Positions 63,417-64,000 of a stretch of 64,000 nucleotides of DNA are shown here, in pieces. Source of the DNA: G963665815 sp942492065 (GTDB lineage: Bacteria; Cloacimonadota; Cloacimonadia; Cloacimonadales; JAIOQZ01); NCBI GenBank assembly GCA_942492065.1, contig CALODV010000013.1, positions 558,001 through 622,000 of the forward strand. The letters are read 5' to 3'. Each line of letters starts with the position of its first letter. The stretch's first letter is position 1. The translations under genes and the position numbers were made by a program. Under the pieces are notes generated by a model, which was not told the origin of the DNA, ran no database searches, and saw only the letters and a program-made list of their open reading frames with translations.

Positions 63417-64000
63417 ATGAATTTATCTGTTATGCCAATTGATTTAATGGAACTTATAAATGGCAATAAGATTGAACATGAGAGAATTGAATACAAAAGA
63501 GGTTGGAATCCACTGAAAGTGATGCAATCAATTTGTGCATTTGCAAATGATTTCAGTAATGTAGGTGGAGGATATATTGTGATTGGTGTTTCAGAAACAG
63601 ATGGAGTTGCGATCCTTCCACCAATAGGTATAAGACAATCAGAAATAGACAAGATAAATAAAGAGGTAATTAATATATGCAATTTAATTTCACCTGTGTA
63701 TTTTCCAAGAGTTTTTAATCAAGTCTTAGATGGTAAGCATGTAATTGTTCTGTGGGTAATTCCTGGTGATAACAGACCATATAAAGCACCTTCAAAACTG
63801 GAACGTAATTCTGAAAAATTTTATTATATCAGACGAATTTCTTCTTCTGTCAAAGCCAATAAGGATGAGCAAATCTTTCTTGTTCAAAATAATCCACGGA
63901 TTCCATTCGATAACAGAATAAATGACAATGCATTAATTGAAGATTTAAGTCTAACAAGGATTCGAGAATTCCTTCAGGATATCAGTAGTCCACTATTTAA
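63417..64000 (+). CDS. AlbA_2 (Schlafen-like) domain protein, C-terminus beyond the window edge
   Basis: The first 194 residues run to the right edge without a stop. The start has a TGAGG site nine bases upstream. The AlbA_2 divergent AAA-4 domain is recognisable: IEHERIEYKRGWNPLKVMQS, ICAFANDFSNVGGGYIVIGV, VLWVIPGDNRPYKAP, and YYIRRISSSVKANKDEQIFL. Members are usually about 400-550 residues with an additional ATP-binding/HTH part and are often annotated as RecG-like or putative DNA-binding regulators. Some belong to defence loci, but nothing else in view supports that here. Confidence 0.85.
   Translation, partial: MNLSVMPIDLMELINGNKIEHERIEYKRGWNPLKVMQSICAFANDFSNVGGGYIVIGVSETDGVAILPPIGIRQSEIDKINKEVINICNLISPVYFPRVFNQVLDGKHVIVLWVIPGDNRPYKAPSKLERNSEKFYYIRRISSSVKANKDEQIFLVQNNPRIPFDNRINDNALIEDLSLTRIREFLQDISSPLF

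Noticed and set aside
1..64000. tRNA, rRNA and riboswitch genes
   Set aside because: I looked for T-loop motifs, rRNA signatures and long structured leaders by eye and found none convincing. A covariance-model scan would be decisive.

Overview
The window looks like a chromosome segment from a low-GC, Gram-negative, probably anaerobic member of the FCB superphylum. Cloacimonadota or Delongbacteria-like lineages are my best guess, but no rRNA or tRNA is visible to settle it. Four things support this. Three large secreted proteins end in the YPNPFNPET-type C-terminal sorting (FlgD-like) domain. There is a TonB-dependent receptor with a DUF4249-type lipoprotein. A 30-residue AURKAIP1/COX24-type ribosomal mini-protein follows an HU gene. 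Shine-Dalgarno sites of the GGAGG type precede many genes.

Bases 1-8574 (minus strand) hold a tightly packed, mostly overlapping operon for a membrane-bound, ferredoxin-type respiratory complex with Mrp antiporter modules. The gene order is A, B, C, D, E/F, G, H-H' (one fused 1063-residue protein), M, J, K, then a DUF302 membrane protein, then L, cut by the window edge. This order matches the archaeal/Thermotoga mbx (mbs) operon rather than mbh hydrogenase. Subunit J keeps only three cluster cysteines, and the visible part of L lacks the N-terminal CxxC expected of a [NiFe] hydrogenase. A sulfane-sulfur reductase or related Na+/H+-pumping ferredoxin oxidase is therefore more likely than a hydrogenase.

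Bases 8.7-34.7 kb are mixed housekeeping and envelope genes. They comprise a 2-hydroxyacid dehydrogenase plus BtpA-family pair; the TonB receptor and its lipoprotein; a DUF134 regulator; a TetR regulator translationally coupled to a 1042-residue GlmL/MutL-like ASKHA protein; and a four-gene membrane operon of unknown function around a DUF6754-type protein. Next come phosphatidylserine decarboxylase, HU plus the ribosomal mini-protein, imidazolonepropionase, an MlaD/Mce protein, a metalloprotease/beta-propeller/Omp85-like barrel fusion, and an ECF sigma/anti-sigma pair coupled to a secreted DUF2723-like protein.

Bases 34.8-56.4 kb (minus strand) are a regulatory and surface-protein region. It has an NtrB/NtrC-type two-component pair, a giant TPR protein, an FG-GAP/heparinase-like secreted protein, a second large secreted protein, a TPR-containing sigma-54 activator and a seven-bladed FG-GAP-repeat secreted protein. 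A sigma-54 promoter with upstream direct repeats lies immediately beside the TPR activator. Several duplicated or decayed sorting domains and short palindromic repeats mark this as a recombining region.

Bases 56.3-64 kb carry a small TetR/zinc-ribbon/CMD/TfoX-C cassette, whose TetR has an operator closely resembling that of the first TetR. After that come a HIRAN protein, an M48 protease with two YbjQ proteins, an MFS transporter, groES-trxA, gpmA, and the start of an AlbA_2 (Schlafen-like) protein running off the right edge. No CRISPR array, rRNA or tRNA was recognised.
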